Part shown: in pieces, positions 1 through 8,800 of the stretch
Layout: each line of letters opens with the position of its first letter
How positions within the stretch are numbered: position 1 is the first letter of the stretch
Source of the DNA: Symbiodinium sp. CCMP2592
Lineage: Eukaryota > Sar > Dinophyceae > Suessiales > Symbiodiniaceae
Reading direction: 5' to 3'
DNA length: 64,000 nucleotides
NCBI GenBank assembly: GCA_905221615.1
Contig: CAJNDT010003113.1
Location: forward strand, 601,501 to 665,500
Position numbers and translations under genes: made by a program
The notes under the pieces: generated by a model
What the model saw: only the letters and a program-made list of their open reading frames with translations
Databases searched by the model: none
What the model was told of the DNA's origin: nothing

Positions 1-1804
1 AGGCCTTTTCCGGATGGAGCTCGAACTGGAAACGAAGATTGCGCATCTGAGGTAAGGACATGAGAATGGGAACATGCCCTTGTTCCACAATGTCGAACTC
101 TGTGGATTGAACTGCAAAGTCCCGGTCGTACATGCAGATGACCATCTTCTGGTTGCATTTTGTCGACTCGGAATTGGCAAAGGTGAACTGAGAAGTGGTC
201 TCAGCAATGGTGTACCATATGCCGCAGTTCTGATTCTTGTCACAGAACTCCATGAGGTCCTGTGCGGCCACTCTCGAAGCCATTGCTCTCGTACATCCCA
301 AGTCCAACACCATCGCGGTTGGCGTCAAGGGCTGAGAGATGAAGGCTTCCTCGATCTCATTGATCTTCTCTTCGGTGGCCATGAAAGAAAAGTTCGGAGT
401 GTTGAGATGTTCAACAAAGAAGGTCGTAGCGGCTGTGGTGCCGCTCGGGGCAGCATCAGCAAGCTGGCTCTGTCCATCCTTTCCGGACTTTCCATCTTTT
501 CCATCTTTGCCAAACTTGCTCTTTCCTTTGCCCTTCTTTCCTTTCTTACCTTTTCCTTTGGCTGCATAGGATTCCTCAGACTCGTACCAGGACCAGTCAT
601 CCCAGGACTGATCGTTCCACTGGTAATCTTGCCACTGTCCTTCTGCTTGCCATGCTTCTGATTCTTCGGCAAGATGAGACCTGCCTTTCTTCCTTTTGAA
701 AAAGCGCCTTCCTTTTGATCCTTTGCCACCCTTTCCTTTGCCTTTGCGGTGGCCTTTGAATCCGCGCTTCATCTTGCGGCCTTGGAAACGCCGCTGGAAC
801 CATGAGTAGTTCTCGTCGTCGTAGACCCAGAAGGCGTCCTCATCCGCTTCGAGGAAACCTTCCGTGCCATCCTCCTCGTCCTCGACCCAGTAGCCTTCAT
901 GATTGTCAAGAAATCCTTCATCGATCACAAGGAACGTCTTCCGGCCACCGTGGCCCGAAGGAGCGAGAAGTGGATTGTCGACGGTAGTCTTGGTCGTGCA
1001 GAAGATCTCCAGGTAGACTTCACGCAGCTCGGTCGTGGTGTAGTCAGCTAAGACTCGGTTCCGATGTGCCATCAGTGATGTCAGCACCTGCCGTTGATCC
1101 TGTGTCAAATCAGACAGAGACACAAAGATCAGGGCGACCAGGTTGGCTGTGATCGGAATGGTCCGAGCATGCTGCTCTCTGAGCCGATCGTTGGCTCTCT
1201 CCAATGCCTGAGCTGGTGTAATATCTGCCTGTTCTTCTTGAGGAAGCCCTACTATGAAAGCTCTGACCTCTGCGTTGTTCGGATCCTCAATCGGCAGGTA
1301 GGTGTCGTTCCACGCTTCTTCCATTCTCCGAACAGAGAGTTGAAACCTGGTAATCCAACGAAGCATGTCTCCGTTCCCACGGTGCATGTTCATGAACTGC
1401 TGGAAGCGGTAGAGAAAGACATTCGCTGCTCCCTTCACGAAGAGCGGCCGCAGGAAGCTCTTGAAGTACTTAACTCCGTTGTTCGGGTCCTTCAGGCGAT
1501 CTCTGTCGAGAAGCCTCTTGTGGATTGCTGCTTCACCTTCTAACCGATTTCTCAAAGCTGGTCCACGCTTGTCATTGTCTAGCTCAGTAATGTCACACCA
1601 GTCATCGATCGCATCTTCATAGGCAAACCAACTGCTTCTACCATCATAAGATGGAGGTACTTTGGTGGTCACCTGCTGGAAAGCTGAAAGACGGTGTAGT
1701 TCATTGAGATGACGATGATTCGTCGCGTAAGATTCATTGCCTTGAAGGAGGTAGTCTTCATCTCCTCCATCATGCTCAAAGATAGTCGCAGAGTGGCTAG
1801 CCAT
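1..1804 (-). CDS. Gag-protease polyprotein, partial (no stop before the window edge)
   Basis: Translation starts at the ATG at 1804-1802 (MASHSATIFEHDGG...) and runs about 601 codons without a stop to base 1. The first 340 or so codons are a Gag-like region without a zinc knuckle. They are followed by a basic G/K-rich stretch, a tryptophan/acidic patch (near 600-680), a second lysine-rich patch, and an aspartic-protease-like motif LDLGCTRAM (near 275-300), where D-L-G replaces the usual D-S/T-G. The same start exists at 47192 in element B, but that copy carries a +1 shift near 47360 and a 1-base loss in an A-run near 48310. Expected role: capsid and polyprotein processing in cytoplasmic virus-like particles. 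The start is chosen because it follows the LTR, primer site and leader in the normal order. Confidence 0.8.
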   Translation of the reverse strand, partial: MASHSATIFEHDGGDEDYLLQGNESYATNHRHLNELHRLSAFQQVTTKVPPSYDGRSSWFAYEDAIDDWCDITELDNDKRGPALRNRLEGEAAIHKRLLDRDRLKDPNNGVKYFKSFLRPLFVKGAANVFLYRFQQFMNMHRGNGDMLRWITRFQLSVRRMEEAWNDTYLPIEDPNNAEVRAFIVGLPQEEQADITPAQALERANDRLREQHARTIPITANLVALIFVSLSDLTQDQRQVLTSLMAHRNRVLADYTTTELREVYLEIFCTTKTTVDNPLLAPSGHGGRKTFLVIDEGFLDNHEGYWVEDEEDGTEGFLEADEDAFWVYDDENYSWFQRRFQGRKMKRGFKGHRKGKGKGGKGSKGRRFFKRKKGRSHLAEESEAWQAEGQWQDYQWNDQSWDDWSWYESEESYAAKGKGKKGKKGKGKSKFGKDGKDGKSGKDGQSQLADAAPSGTTAATTFFVEHLNTPNFSFMATEEKINEIEEAFISQPLTPTAMVLDLGCTRAMASRVAAQDLMEFCDKNQNCGIWYTIAETTSQFTFANSESTKCNQKMVICMYDRDFAVQSTEFDIVEQGHVPILMSLPQMRNLRFQFELHPEKA

Positions 1805-1850
1805 TGCGCTGTTCTTGGATCGAGCCCCGGGAGAAAACTCTTCCGGTTAT

Positions 1851-1974
1851 CTTCACCTGTGTGAAGTGTGCCGGAGAGACTCCGGCTACCTTCACCTGAG
1901 TGAAGCACACCGGGTATTCCGGTTGCCTCCACCTGTGTAGAGTGTACCGAACGGGTACCTCCACAAGTGTGAAG
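1851..1974 (-). repeat. Array of four short stem-loops in the element leader
   Basis: Four 16-nt hairpins lie at 1851-1866, 1890-1905, 1927-1942 and 1959-1974, every 32-39 bases, between primer site and gag start. In sense orientation they read CTTCAC/GTGAAG with loop ACAG, the same stem with loop TCAG, CTCTAC/GTGGAG with loop ACAG, and CTTCAC/GTGGAG with loop ACTT. The two imperfect stems contain G.U pairs only in the sense strand. GC-rich inverted repeats (for example GCCGGAG...CTCCGGC near 1870-1886) alternate with them. Confidence 0.8.
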
Positions 1975-1991
1975 CTTCCCGTTTCCCGGGA

Positions 1992-2003
1992 GCTCCGCTA
2001 CCA
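1992..2003 (-). other. tRNA primer binding site (initiator Met type)
   Basis: In sense this is TGGTAGCGGAGC, starting three bases inside the LTR. It resembles the complement of a eukaryotic initiator tRNA-Met 3' end (...CTCTGCTACCA). The same 12-mer follows the LTRs at 46999 and 46709. Confidence 0.7.
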
Positions 2004-2006
2004 CGT

Positions 2007-2190
2007 TGAGATGTAACCTGGACGTGTATCCCCTCGCTAGGCGTACAGGAACACAGGCACTCAGGTGTCTCTTTTACTACAGGCGCACAGCTGTAGTCCA
2101 CTGCACTAGAACCTTGAGCAACAGGCATGGATACATGCAAGTGATACGTGAAACAGACAGGCACCTGGATGTGTAACATTCAGTGTTTCA
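2007..2190 (-). repeat. 5' LTR of the family B element, 184 bp
   Basis: In sense the LTR runs from TGAAACACTGAATG to ACATCTCA. Its length equals that of the LTR at 61791-61974, and most positions match. Boundaries come from the match between the copies and the adjoining primer site. Confidence 0.8.
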
Positions 2191-3294
2191 CCCCTCCCCG
2201 CCTCTGGGGGGGGGGGGGGGTCAATACTCCGGAAGAACTAACCCCCCCCACCCGTGTCCTAGCGGCGCGGTCTCAAAAGATACAGACCCCACAAATCCCG
2301 CAGACACTGCAAACACCACAATAGCAGAACGCAGCGTCATAAACACAAAGCACGCATCACAAATATTCAGAATATTTTTGGCCGGGGAGTGTCGTCTACA
2401 ATCTTCGTGCAGACGCCACAAGCTGCAAACCACAGACCCCAGAAACTCCGCAGACTCCACAAAATCCCTCAGACCGTTACCCCAGAAACTCCACAGACCC
2501 CACAAGACCCCGCAGACCCCGCGAACCGCACAGAACATACAGAACCCACAAACCCGGCAGACACTACAAACACCACAAAACCCTGCGACTCCGCAGATCC
2601 CACAAACCCTCAGCACCTCCCACGAACCCACAGAATATCTAGACCCCGGTTACGGGGTCGAAGTCGACCGCTGCGTTTTGCATATTTTAGGAATATGCTA
2701 AAAATTGTGTGCGTGTGTATGTGCGTATGTGTGTGTGTGTATGTGGGTTATAAGGAATTCAATGAGAAAAACTGCGATTCTTCGATCTGATACGGCAGCG
2801 TCAGATAAGCAAGTTTCATTGTCATGTGCATGCGAACAACGAGAACTACGACATGTATGGCAGCGAGATATTTTGGCGGTGGCAATTCGTTCTCACGCGG
2901 TATGTGGCTCGGAGATGCTAGCACGGCATTTAATCACAATAGAAAACTTTCAGAATTTCTGATGACTGTACAGTTGTGATATGCCTATAATCAAAAGACT
3001 GCGGAGCCTTGGCCTTTAAAATATTTCTTGCACGGTATTCGTTCACAAGCACACGCCACTTGGTACGGTCCGAGTGCGTGGGCAGTCGTCCGACATTTCG
3101 GGCCCTGATCTATCTTTTGATGAGAGACCACTTGGATTCGATAGGATTTGTGGGGAAACCGTTGTTGTTCTTTAGCTCATCTTTGCTATGATTTACGATT
3201 TCGTGTTTCACGTCTGATGAAGATAAATTGTGCTCACGCCTAGACGATTTCATTGTAGAGATTGTTGCCTGCTATTTGTCACTCATGAAAATAT
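2191..3294. other. Gene-free spacer with simple repeats
   Basis: The stretch holds a run of 15 G (2206-2220), a degenerate C-rich minisatellite built on CCACAGACCC-like units (about 2280-2635), a short hairpin with arms GCATATT/AATATGC (2680-2698), and a GT-rich microsatellite (about 2708-2750). From 2760 to 3294 I see no coding signal or recognisable repeat. Confidence 0.6.
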
Positions 3295-4121
3295 TGTTCT
3301 AGGAAACCCCAGATGTCCATGATGCTTTTATATGCTCAATGATGCCTTGGCTGGGCTGTTGAGCTACGTGTTTGAAGTATCTAATTAATATCTCTTGCGA
3401 ACCAATTCTTTTATCTACTTTTTGAACACCGCACATGCATACATGACACACGTACGTGTTCGAGTGCTGTGCGGTAGGAGTAGGGTGATGGGCACTGGCC
3501 CGAAACAAGAAAAAAGAAAGCGGAAAGGCTAAGGGGCAGCCATGTAAAGGTCTAATGCAAGGGATTTTCACTTCTGTTCGCGTGCATGTTTTTGCAGAAG
3601 ACATATGCTTGTCTCGAAGGCGCCAAGCATGTCTCAAAGCCATTACACGACGAAACTGCGATGGCTCAAGAACGACAAAAGGCCACTGACCGTGAGAGGG
3701 GTTTTGGAAGTTCGGGGTTTTGTCACAGCGTCCCTTCGGTGAACACCTTCGCGAAGCTCTAATTCCCTTGGAAGCCAGAAGCACTGAAAGCCCGTCTGCA
3801 TTAGATCACGACATTGCAGAGTTCCTTCAGTGCATCAGACAGAGAAGCACGACATTGCAGAGTTCCTTCAGTGCGCGGGCGCACTGACTGGCATTCGGGT
3901 TGTAGTGATTCTTTAGGTCGTTTGGTTTCCCTAGTGTTTTTCCCGATCCCGGTTTAGGCGGTCCTTATCGTACCCTAAAAGGCTCAAACGTTCAAGCTGT
4001 GACAGCTGGTCGGCGACAACGGTCGCGATCAAAGAACTGAACTACTTAGTATTGCTATGGAGCTATCGCCTGTTCCTACGCATTATTCTGTAGTCACCGA
4101 TGGAAGCCCATATCAACAACA
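3295..4121 (+). repeat. 5' LTR of element A, 827 bp with an insertion
   Basis: It begins TGTTCTAGGAAACC and ends CATATCAACAACA. It aligns with the 634-bp 3' LTR except for about 214 extra bases at 3661-3874, and it lacks a short A-rich stretch present near 12015-12035. Scattered substitutions are visible between the two. Confidence 0.85.
3661..3874. other. Insertion inside the 5' LTR of element A
   Basis: This block is absent from the 3' LTR, where CGAAACTGCG is followed almost directly by GCGGGCGC. It begins ATGGCTCAAG and holds an exact 27-bp direct repeat (3807-3833 and 3848-3874). No coding signal is seen. Confidence 0.65.
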
Positions 4122-5262
4122 GGTTATGACTGCCCAAGCTACCCAAGAGAACAGCAGTTCACCAGGGACTTATCATGCCACCATGAATGTGCAAACTCTT
4201 CAGAGAACGCAGGTCGAGATTCCAGTAGAGGTTTTGCGGAGTTTCCAGCAAGCAACTGCTTTTGATCAGGCAGCATTGTCTGACTTGAGTGCCGCTGTGC
4301 AGGAGCTGCATGATCGACTCCAGTATCGCACTGGGCTTCTGGGGTCCGCCGTAGAAAATGTTCATGGTGGGTATCAGAGGGTTCTTGATGAATTGCAAGC
4401 CGTAAGCGTTGCCGTGGACGCACAGCATCGCGTGATCCAGACATTGGTTCGGAGCCGTGATGAAATGCATGAGCAGATAGAATCAGTGAAACATGATCTT
4501 CAGACTAGGGTGGATCTTCTTGAAGGTGCGCAGATGGGTACTAAGCAATGGCAGGCCCAGGTCGAGGCACACATCCAGAAGATTGACAACACCTTGTATG
4601 TCATGAATGAACGCCAGCAAAGATTGGATGCAAAATCCGACGCAGTGCTTCAGGCGTGCAGTGATCAGCAGACTGATGCAGCATCTTCCAGTGCAAATGC
4701 TCGTATTGCAATGCTTGAGAAGGATCTGTCAGAGCTGCAGAACAAACACGAACAGTTGCTTAATCTTGTAGGTGATCTGTATGCAGAGGACACCACAGGT
4801 CCTGCAACCGCACCGTGGCCAGATTGGAGCTGGCCGGAACAGCATGGAGCGGCGTGGCCCACTTTTGAGGCTCCCCAGTTTGCAGTTCCTCCAGGTTTGA
4901 GTGGAAATGCTCAAGGCGTTGGCGGCCTAGGTCAAGCGCAGTACTTCAACATAGGTTCACCAGGCCCTGGAGGGAATAATCAGCAAACATGTGCAGCAGA
5001 GTTTGATTTGTGGGGTGACGCGCAATATGATGCAACGGCAGCTGGAATGGCTGCTGATCCCGGCGGGGAAATTCCGTCTGCAACTGCAGCTGCAACGGCT
5101 GCCAGTCAGGGTGGAGGTCAACAGGCGAGTGCCACTACCCAGAATGCAAATGCAACGCAGGATGCAGGTACCAAGCAAGATGCTGATGATCTTGATCTTA
5201 TCCCCAATGAGAGATGGAAATGCTTGTTGGAGGTGCGACTTTCGATCCTAAGGATGGTGTAG
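4057..5262 (+). CDS. Element A Gag, N-terminal part (coiled coil)
   Basis: The frame opens at an ATG inside the LTR (4057); the ATG at 4126, just past the LTR, is an equally likely true start. The protein has a long helical, glutamine-rich segment with heptad spacing (roughly residues 50-260). An A/Q/G-rich region with several tryptophans follows (about 265-380). This fits the assembly part of a Gag. The frame ends at 5262, but similarity of composition and the immediate overlap suggest that Gag continues in the next frame from about 5214. Confidence 0.65.
   Translation: MELSPVPTHYSVVTDGSPYQQQVMTAQATQENSSSPGTYHATMNVQTLQRTQVEIPVEVLRSFQQATAFDQAALSDLSAAVQELHDRLQYRTGLLGSAVENVHGGYQRVLDELQAVSVAVDAQHRVIQTLVRSRDEMHEQIESVKHDLQTRVDLLEGAQMGTKQWQAQVEAHIQKIDNTLYVMNERQQRLDAKSDAVLQACSDQQTDAASSSANARIAMLEKDLSELQNKHEQLLNLVGDLYAEDTTGPATAPWPDWSWPEQHGAAWPTFEAPQFAVPPGLSGNAQGVGGLGQAQYFNIGSPGPGGNNQQTCAAEFDLWGDAQYDATAAGMAADPGGEIPSATAAATAASQGGGQQASATTQNANATQDAGTKQDADDLDLIPNERWKCLLEVRLSILRMV
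4122..4135 (+). other. Probable primer binding site (anticodon-loop tRNA-Met type)
   Basis: Directly after the LTR comes GGTTATGACTGCCC. Its GGTTATG is complementary to CATAACC, the CAU anticodon and following bases of initiator tRNA-Met. Drosophila copia is known to prime from such a tRNA-Met half molecule. The inner bases do not match the animal tRNA well, so the exact primer is uncertain. The ATG at 4126 lies inside the site. Confidence 0.45.
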
Positions 5263-5825
5263 GGTTGCCTTGGGAACTAGGACTTCGGTTTGATGTGTGG
5301 AAGAAACAATTCCTTACACTAGCCTCCAACGTACATCCCCGGTTTGCCGATTACGTCTCTGTGTGCTTCAAGACAGCGCAAGAACGGCATGACATCCAGG
5401 CCGAGGGAAGACAGGCGCCTCCGTTTCAGCCAGTTGCGGGGTATCCGGCGATGTTTGAGTCTAGACTTGTGTTACTTCGAGTGCTCCCTGATGGAGTTAA
5501 GACGCCTGCACTTGAATCAGACGAAGGCGGCCAGAAGATCACATCTCAGCGCCTGCTTGAAGAATTGTACCTGTGTGTCAGGCCAGGTGGTTTGGAGGAG
5601 CAACAAACCCTGGTTAGATTCTTGAGGCAAGTGAATCCCGTTGCAACAGCTCGCGAGGCCATAGAATTGTTGCGTCGGTGGAGGCTCGCCAAGAATAGGA
5701 TTGCTTCACTGTCCTTGCCAGAGGTGCCGGCGTATGAGCAAATTAGCGGCATTCAGAAGATGCTTAAGAACCTGGAGCGGAAACATGACAGCCTTAGGAC
5801 CCGTCTTTCCTCGCATACACCCTGA
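5214..5825 (+). CDS. Element A Gag, central part in a shifted frame
   Basis: About 200 residues, beginning MEMLVGGATFDPKDG and rich in Arg/Leu helices, resemble the capsid-like core region of copia Gag (retrotransposon Gag family, by character only). The frame overlaps its upstream neighbour by 49 bases and the downstream polyprotein frame by 125. Its last codons (SSHTP) sit where the downstream frame reads IHPDVQLARPQG. A second shift near 5822 is therefore needed to rejoin the main frame. Whether the shifts are programmed or damage cannot be told here. Confidence 0.55.
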   Translation: MEMLVGGATFDPKDGVGLPWELGLRFDVWKKQFLTLASNVHPRFADYVSVCFKTAQERHDIQAEGRQAPPFQPVAGYPAMFESRLVLLRVLPDGVKTPALESDEGGQKITSQRLLEELYLCVRPGGLEEQQTLVRFLRQVNPVATAREAIELLRRWRLAKNRIASLSLPEVPAYEQISGIQKMLKNLERKHDSLRTRLSSHTP

Positions 5826-8800
5826 CGTGCAGTTGGCTCGCCCGCAAGGGGTGATGATGGTTCTGGAGACCGTGGAACAGGAACTTCGGCAAATTGCTGC
5901 CGACGAAATGGCCAGGGATAATGCGGGGGATGGTTCAGGGCAACCTAGTGGAAATCAGGCAAAGGGTTCAGAGCAAAAGGGTCAGGATAAAGGGAAAAGT
6001 GAGGGGAAAGGGAAGCAGGCTGATCAAAAAACCAACCCTAACCCTAAAGAACATCCCAAAGGCAAGGGCAAAGGCGACAAAGGTGCAAAGCCGGAGGCAC
6101 AGCCTAAGAGGAAGTGCATTTTTCACGGCCGCAAATCTGGGTGCCGGCTCGGTGATGCTTGTAAGTTCTTGCACGAGGGGCCATCAGGTGCTGCTCAGAG
6201 CGATCCGCAAGGGAACAATGCACAGGCACTTCTTGGTGCTGAGGCGCAGAAGGCGAATGCAAAGGCCAAAACCAAGCCGAAACCGGCAGCTAAGGCAGCT
6301 GTTACATCCGTCGTCAGCTCATCCTTCGCAGGCATGATTATGTCTGCACCGCGTGAGGAGAATCCTTTCCCGCATCGTCAGATTCCTGAGTGGCCGTTGT
6401 GGATGTGTGAACTGACCCTTGAGCAATACCTTGAGTGGCAGAGGCATCCCTTTGGTATGACAGGATACTTCAATCAGGTAGACCATCCTCGAATCAGTCC
6501 CAAGCGTAAGGACCTTGAGGCCAATTTGTGGATCCACTTGAGTGAGTGCGAGATTGAGGAATGGATTGAAGGATGGATGGATGGAATGGTGATGAAGATG
6601 TACACTGATGCTGGGTTAATTGAAGCTCAAGTGGTATCGGCATGGCAACATGAGACATGTGTTCATGAACCCGGATTCTTGGTAGCGACAGGCTTGGAAT
6701 CAGATGAACCATGTTACAGGGTTCTGGTGCTTGCGGCCAACCGGCCTGGGTCACCAGTACCTTTCAATGCTATGCAGCAGGCTCGGTTGGAGGATGATCG
6801 GAGGATTGAAGATCCGAGAGCATCGAGCGTTGCGGACAATATCACAGGAGCTGCTGATCTTGAATCGGACTTCCAAGAGTCTGAGGAGGAGTCGATGTCC
6901 GACTCTGAAGTGCGCACACTTTCATCTTTTGAGACCCTGTCCAGCCAGTCTTCGGATTATGAGATGCCCAGAAGGGGAATGATTTGGGGGATCCACTTAG
7001 CCGAGGAGGATTTTCGCGCGTGGATTAGGCCCGGAGTCCTTGGGGTAAATCATGATGAAGCTTTCATTCCTGTGATAGGCGATGAAGGGTTGGAGATGCG
7101 TGCATGGAGGACTTTGATGATGTTCCGAGGCCGTCCTGATTGGCATGAGGATCCCATTGACATCAGTTACGGACAGCATATCACTTTTACGCAAGAGGTT
7201 CAGGTGCAAACTGCTCCGAGGGTGTTTAGCACAGCTTATGCAGTGTGTGTTCACGATTCTAGACAAGGGCGAGAGATCTTGTTGGGATTGTGCGCGTATC
7301 CAACTAGGCCGTGGATCACTCTAGAACCGATCCGTGTGGAAGGGCATGCAGGTGTATTTGAAGCCAGATCCCCCACAGTTCCACCACCTCCAGGATACGG
7401 TGGAGGAGATTATGATCATATCCCTGAGATCAACCAACTTCATAGCGCTCAAAAGGGCGTGTCAGGACACAACGGAGTTCTTCTGGACTCTGGAGCGAAT
7501 GAGATTCTTCGCCAGCAGGAGCACCGTCCTGCCAGATCCGTGCCACTGCCACTTACTTTGGCGAATGGGGCGTCAATCGATGCTTTCCGCACCAAGGAAG
7601 GGGAGGTTGTGGTTGTAGGAGTTGAGAATGGGGATATCATTTGTGGGGTGAATAGGCTAGTGCAAATAGGCTGCAAGTTTGAGTGGGACTACATCAATGG
7701 TCCCCGACTGCACTTACCATCGGAAGTCGGAGGTGACGAGGAGCAACTGCGCGAAATCAATGGATTACCCTTCATGAGCCGTAAGACTTTCCTTAAGCTT
7801 AGGCCCTTGATGACCCAACATTGGAAGCATCATCACACCGCTTGTGTTGCTGCCAGCGCGGAATCGATGTCGGAAGTGTGTAACATCTTGAGCTGGTCAG
7901 ACCTGGACCATGTGATCAACGCCCAGGAGGAGACAGCTGTTCAGGCATTGGTGGCAGAGCATCCTGGAGAGATGTTTGCTAAGAATATGCTTGAAAAAAC
8001 CGTGCTAACACATAGCGATGTGCTGGAGGCAATCAATCGTGCCGACCTGAAGCCCATGGTTTCAAATCGTATGAACAAAATAGAGGGTACTCAGGAGAAG
8101 GTTTCTTTGTGGGTTTTCGGAGCTTGGGTGAAGGGAGGTTTGAGGGGGATAACAACATTGACGCGACATCATCCCTACCTTACGAAGGTTCTTGTGAAGT
8201 ACATGAGGGCGAACACATCAACTCCTTTTATGTCGGTTGTGATTTCACGGGATTGCGTGTTTCGACCACATAGAGATCCCAACGATTGCAATCATCAGAC
8301 TACATTGATTGGCTTAACCAAGCATGCTGGAGGAGAACTTTGGATTGAGGACACGAACGGTACCGAATTGCGCACTGTGTCTCAAAACGAACCTCCGAAG
8401 CCAGGAAGCTTGTTTGCTACATCAGGAGGCAAGGTTGTGACGTTCTGGGGCAACAAGCTTCATGGAACAGAACCTTACACAGGATCCCGAGTTGTTCAGA
8501 TTGCATATGTGCCGCGCAGCTGGGACAAATTGTCCAATGCTGACCTGGCGATGCTTGACGAATTGGGTTTTCGGTTACCTAGTGGTTGTAATCCTAGGGC
8601 TAGTTCCTTGACCCCAGGTCCAGCCGGATCACCCGATGACCCTAGTCACTCTAAGCTTGCGCCCCATGGTCCAGCCGGATCACCCGAACCACATAAGGAT
8701 CCTAGACCTCTTAGTCTGTCAGGGCAGCCTGGTGAAGGAGGCAATCCGGAGCAGAGCGACGCCGATTGGGACGGGGATATTTTCAGGGAGTTCGGATTGG

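Larger units (their letters stand above)
1..2190 (-). mobile_element. 5' end of a copia-like LTR element (family B), truncated by the window edge
   Basis: Reading leftwards this holds an LTR (2190-2007), a tRNA-primer site, a hairpin-rich leader and a gag-protease frame that leaves the window at base 1. It is the inverted counterpart of 46825-49039, with which it matches through the LTR, leader and gag. Its gag frame is intact where the 47-kb copy is broken, so it is the better reference for the family. The 3' part, including the second LTR, lies outside the window. Confidence 0.85.

Noticed and set aside
2221-2701. Thr/Pro/Asn-rich and Cys/Gly/Val-rich frames at 2183-2790
   Set aside because: Produced by the CCACAGACCC-type minisatellite in all phases.
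6030-6060. CCCTAA-like words (AACCCTAACCCTAAAG) as a telomere tract
   Set aside because: They lie in a coding lysine/proline/asparagine-rich stretch of element A and are not the 7-base repeat used at 14233 and 15694.
8619-8690. Direct repeat GGTCCAGCCGGATCACCCGA in element A
   Set aside because: Two copies only, encoding GPAGSP in a linker; ordinary slippage is enough.
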